Of a stretch of DNA of 22,330 nt, positions 21,782 through 22,330 are shown piece by piece. The notes under the pieces were generated by a model. It did not search any database. It saw only the letters and a program-made list of their open reading frames with translations, and was not told the origin of the DNA. The number at the start of each line of letters is the position of its first letter. Position 1 is the first letter of the stretch. Source of the stretch: Acetobacteraceae bacterium UBA6159 (GTDB lineage: Bacteria; Pseudomonadota; Alphaproteobacteria; Acetobacterales; Acetobacteraceae); the NCBI GenBank assembly GCA_002422345.1, contig DIUL01000060.1:35511-57840 (forward strand), in the 5' to 3' direction. The translations under genes and the position numbers were made by a program.

Positions 21782-21804
21782 TTTCTCCCCAAGTTGGGGA
21801 GAAA
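21782..21804. terminator. Bidirectional terminator between terL and the convergent gene
   Basis: TTTCTCCCC (21782-21790) pairs with GGGGAGAAA (21796-21804) around AAGTT. The T/A-rich stem base supplies a short T-run in both directions. It starts directly after the terL stop and 22 bp from the stop of the minus-strand gene. Confidence 0.75.
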
Positions 21805-21825
21805 TCGCCGGGTGTAGAGCTTTAT

Positions 21826-22218
21826 TCAGTCAAACTTGAGGTTCGCCTTTAAATTGGTGATTTGTTCCTTTTGCTGACGCGCGCGCTGTTCCGCTTCCTG
21901 TCTTTGCAGTTCTTGGGCCGATGCGTAATCTCGATAAGCATCGTTCGTAAGCGCTATGACCTTCCTTAGCTCCGGCAAATGTTCGGACTGAACCTCACTT
22001 GGCATACAGATGATATGAAGGCGATTGCCCGATACTGTCGCCCGTCGCTTCATCATATAAAAATTCTGGTGCCATGCTTGATTGAAATACTGTGCCCATG
22101 CTGCGGGCGCAGTGTGCGACAGCGTTAGAACGATATCGACCAGAGCGCCATCCCCTGATGGCGTGGATGCTTCCTCGTCTAGAGAGACGATCTTGATGTC
22201 CACAAATTGCTGGGTCAT
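21826..22218 (-). CDS. Unknown 130-aa protein with a coiled-coil tail
   Basis: I do not recognise this protein. From the ATG at 22218 it reads MTQQFVDIKIVSLDEEAS, then a beta-rich part (VDIVLTLSHTAPAAW, NRLHIICMPSEV) and a C-terminal helix rich in Gln, Glu, Arg and Ala (about residues 95-125, ELQRQEAEQRARQQKEQ) that should form a coiled coil. A 24-codon extension upstream exists but has no ribosome binding site and reads as non-conserved. The gene faces the terminase and has visibly lower GC than all others here, so it was probably acquired separately as cargo. No signal peptide or membrane segment is seen. Candidate roles (element accessory or host-interaction factor) are guesses. Confidence 0.7.
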   Translation of the reverse strand: MTQQFVDIKIVSLDEEASTPSGDGALVDIVLTLSHTAPAAWAQYFNQAWHQNFYMMKRRATVSGNRLHIICMPSEVQSEHLPELRKVIALTNDAYRDYASAQELQRQEAEQRARQQKEQITNLKANLKFD

Positions 22219-22330
22219 GTTCTTGCCAGTCCCTGTTCGATTGATCGCGCCATAGTCGCTTATTCCAAATCTTCGGCAGGTGCTGAGCAAACGTCAAGAT
22301 CGCGCGTCTAGCCCATCCTATTCATCGCGC

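Larger units (their letters stand above)
17252..22330. mobile_element. Integrated phage-like element (prophage or satellite), left part
   Basis: The element starts at the tRNA-Val fragment and carries a primase-helicase, an iteron-like array, an HNH nuclease, a terminase large subunit and an unknown convergent gene. No integrase is seen at this end. The right boundary is outside the window. The combination of replication and packaging genes supports a phage or phage-satellite origin; portal, capsid and tail genes cannot be judged. Confidence 0.75.

Noticed and set aside
22219..22240. Second LexA box in front of the unknown minus-strand gene
   Set aside because: Two GTTC words are present but separated by 12 bases, not the required 7.

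Overview
The window is GC-rich DNA, most likely from an alphaproteobacterium and probably from Acetobacteraceae/Rhodospirillales. The evidence is a GTTC-N7-GTTC LexA box of the alphaproteobacterial type in front of dnaE2, an RHH_4-type ribbon-helix-helix protein, and the general gene style. The genus cannot be told from the sequence.

Layout of positions 1-17250 (chromosomal). A dnaE2 gene (SOS error-prone polymerase) runs off the left edge on the minus strand. It is followed by a 415-bp stretch with no recognised gene and then a VOC/glyoxalase-fold protein. Three minus-strand genes come next: a DUF218/YdcF membrane protein, an M20 amidohydrolase and a gamma-carbonic-anhydrase-like protein, the last two closely spaced. 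A large membrane-anchored DUF2235 hydrolase is convergent with a CoA-transferase III and SDR pair that share a TGATG junction. Divergent from that pair is a luciferase-like monooxygenase. Then come a 26-codon ORF between two hairpins and two overlapping amidohydrolase-2 paralogues. The CoA-transferase, SDR, monooxygenase and amidohydrolases look like a catabolic neighbourhood of unknown substrate. DUF427 and epoxyqueuosine reductase (queG) genes overlap. A degenerate repeat region, an RHH regulator and a 59-aa small protein complete this part.

Layout of positions 17252-22330 (integrated element). The boundary is a 45-bp fragment identical in layout to the 3' part of a tRNA-Val(GAC), from anticodon loop to CCA. 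It has no 5' half, which is what a tyrosine integrase leaves at one end of an inserted element. Inside are a primase-polymerase/RecA-fold helicase fusion, a dense cluster of CACACGC repeats with a 12-bp hairpin (candidate replication origin), a small basic ORF, an HNH endonuclease and a terminase large subunit, the last three joined by ATGA and TAATG overlaps. After a bidirectional terminator there is a convergent, visibly less GC-rich gene of unknown function. Attachment site, replication module and HNH-TerL packaging genes in this order fit a prophage or a phage satellite (for example a capsid-forming PICI-like island). The distal part, including any integrase, portal and capsid genes, lies outside the window.

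The most interesting observations are the CACACGC iteron-like array beside the primase-helicase, the tRNA-Val attachment core that marks the element edge, the dyad over the primase start codon, the exact SOS box close to dnaE2, an in-frame 48-bp tandem repeat in the DnaE2 linker, and the 26-aa membrane microprotein framed by hairpins.
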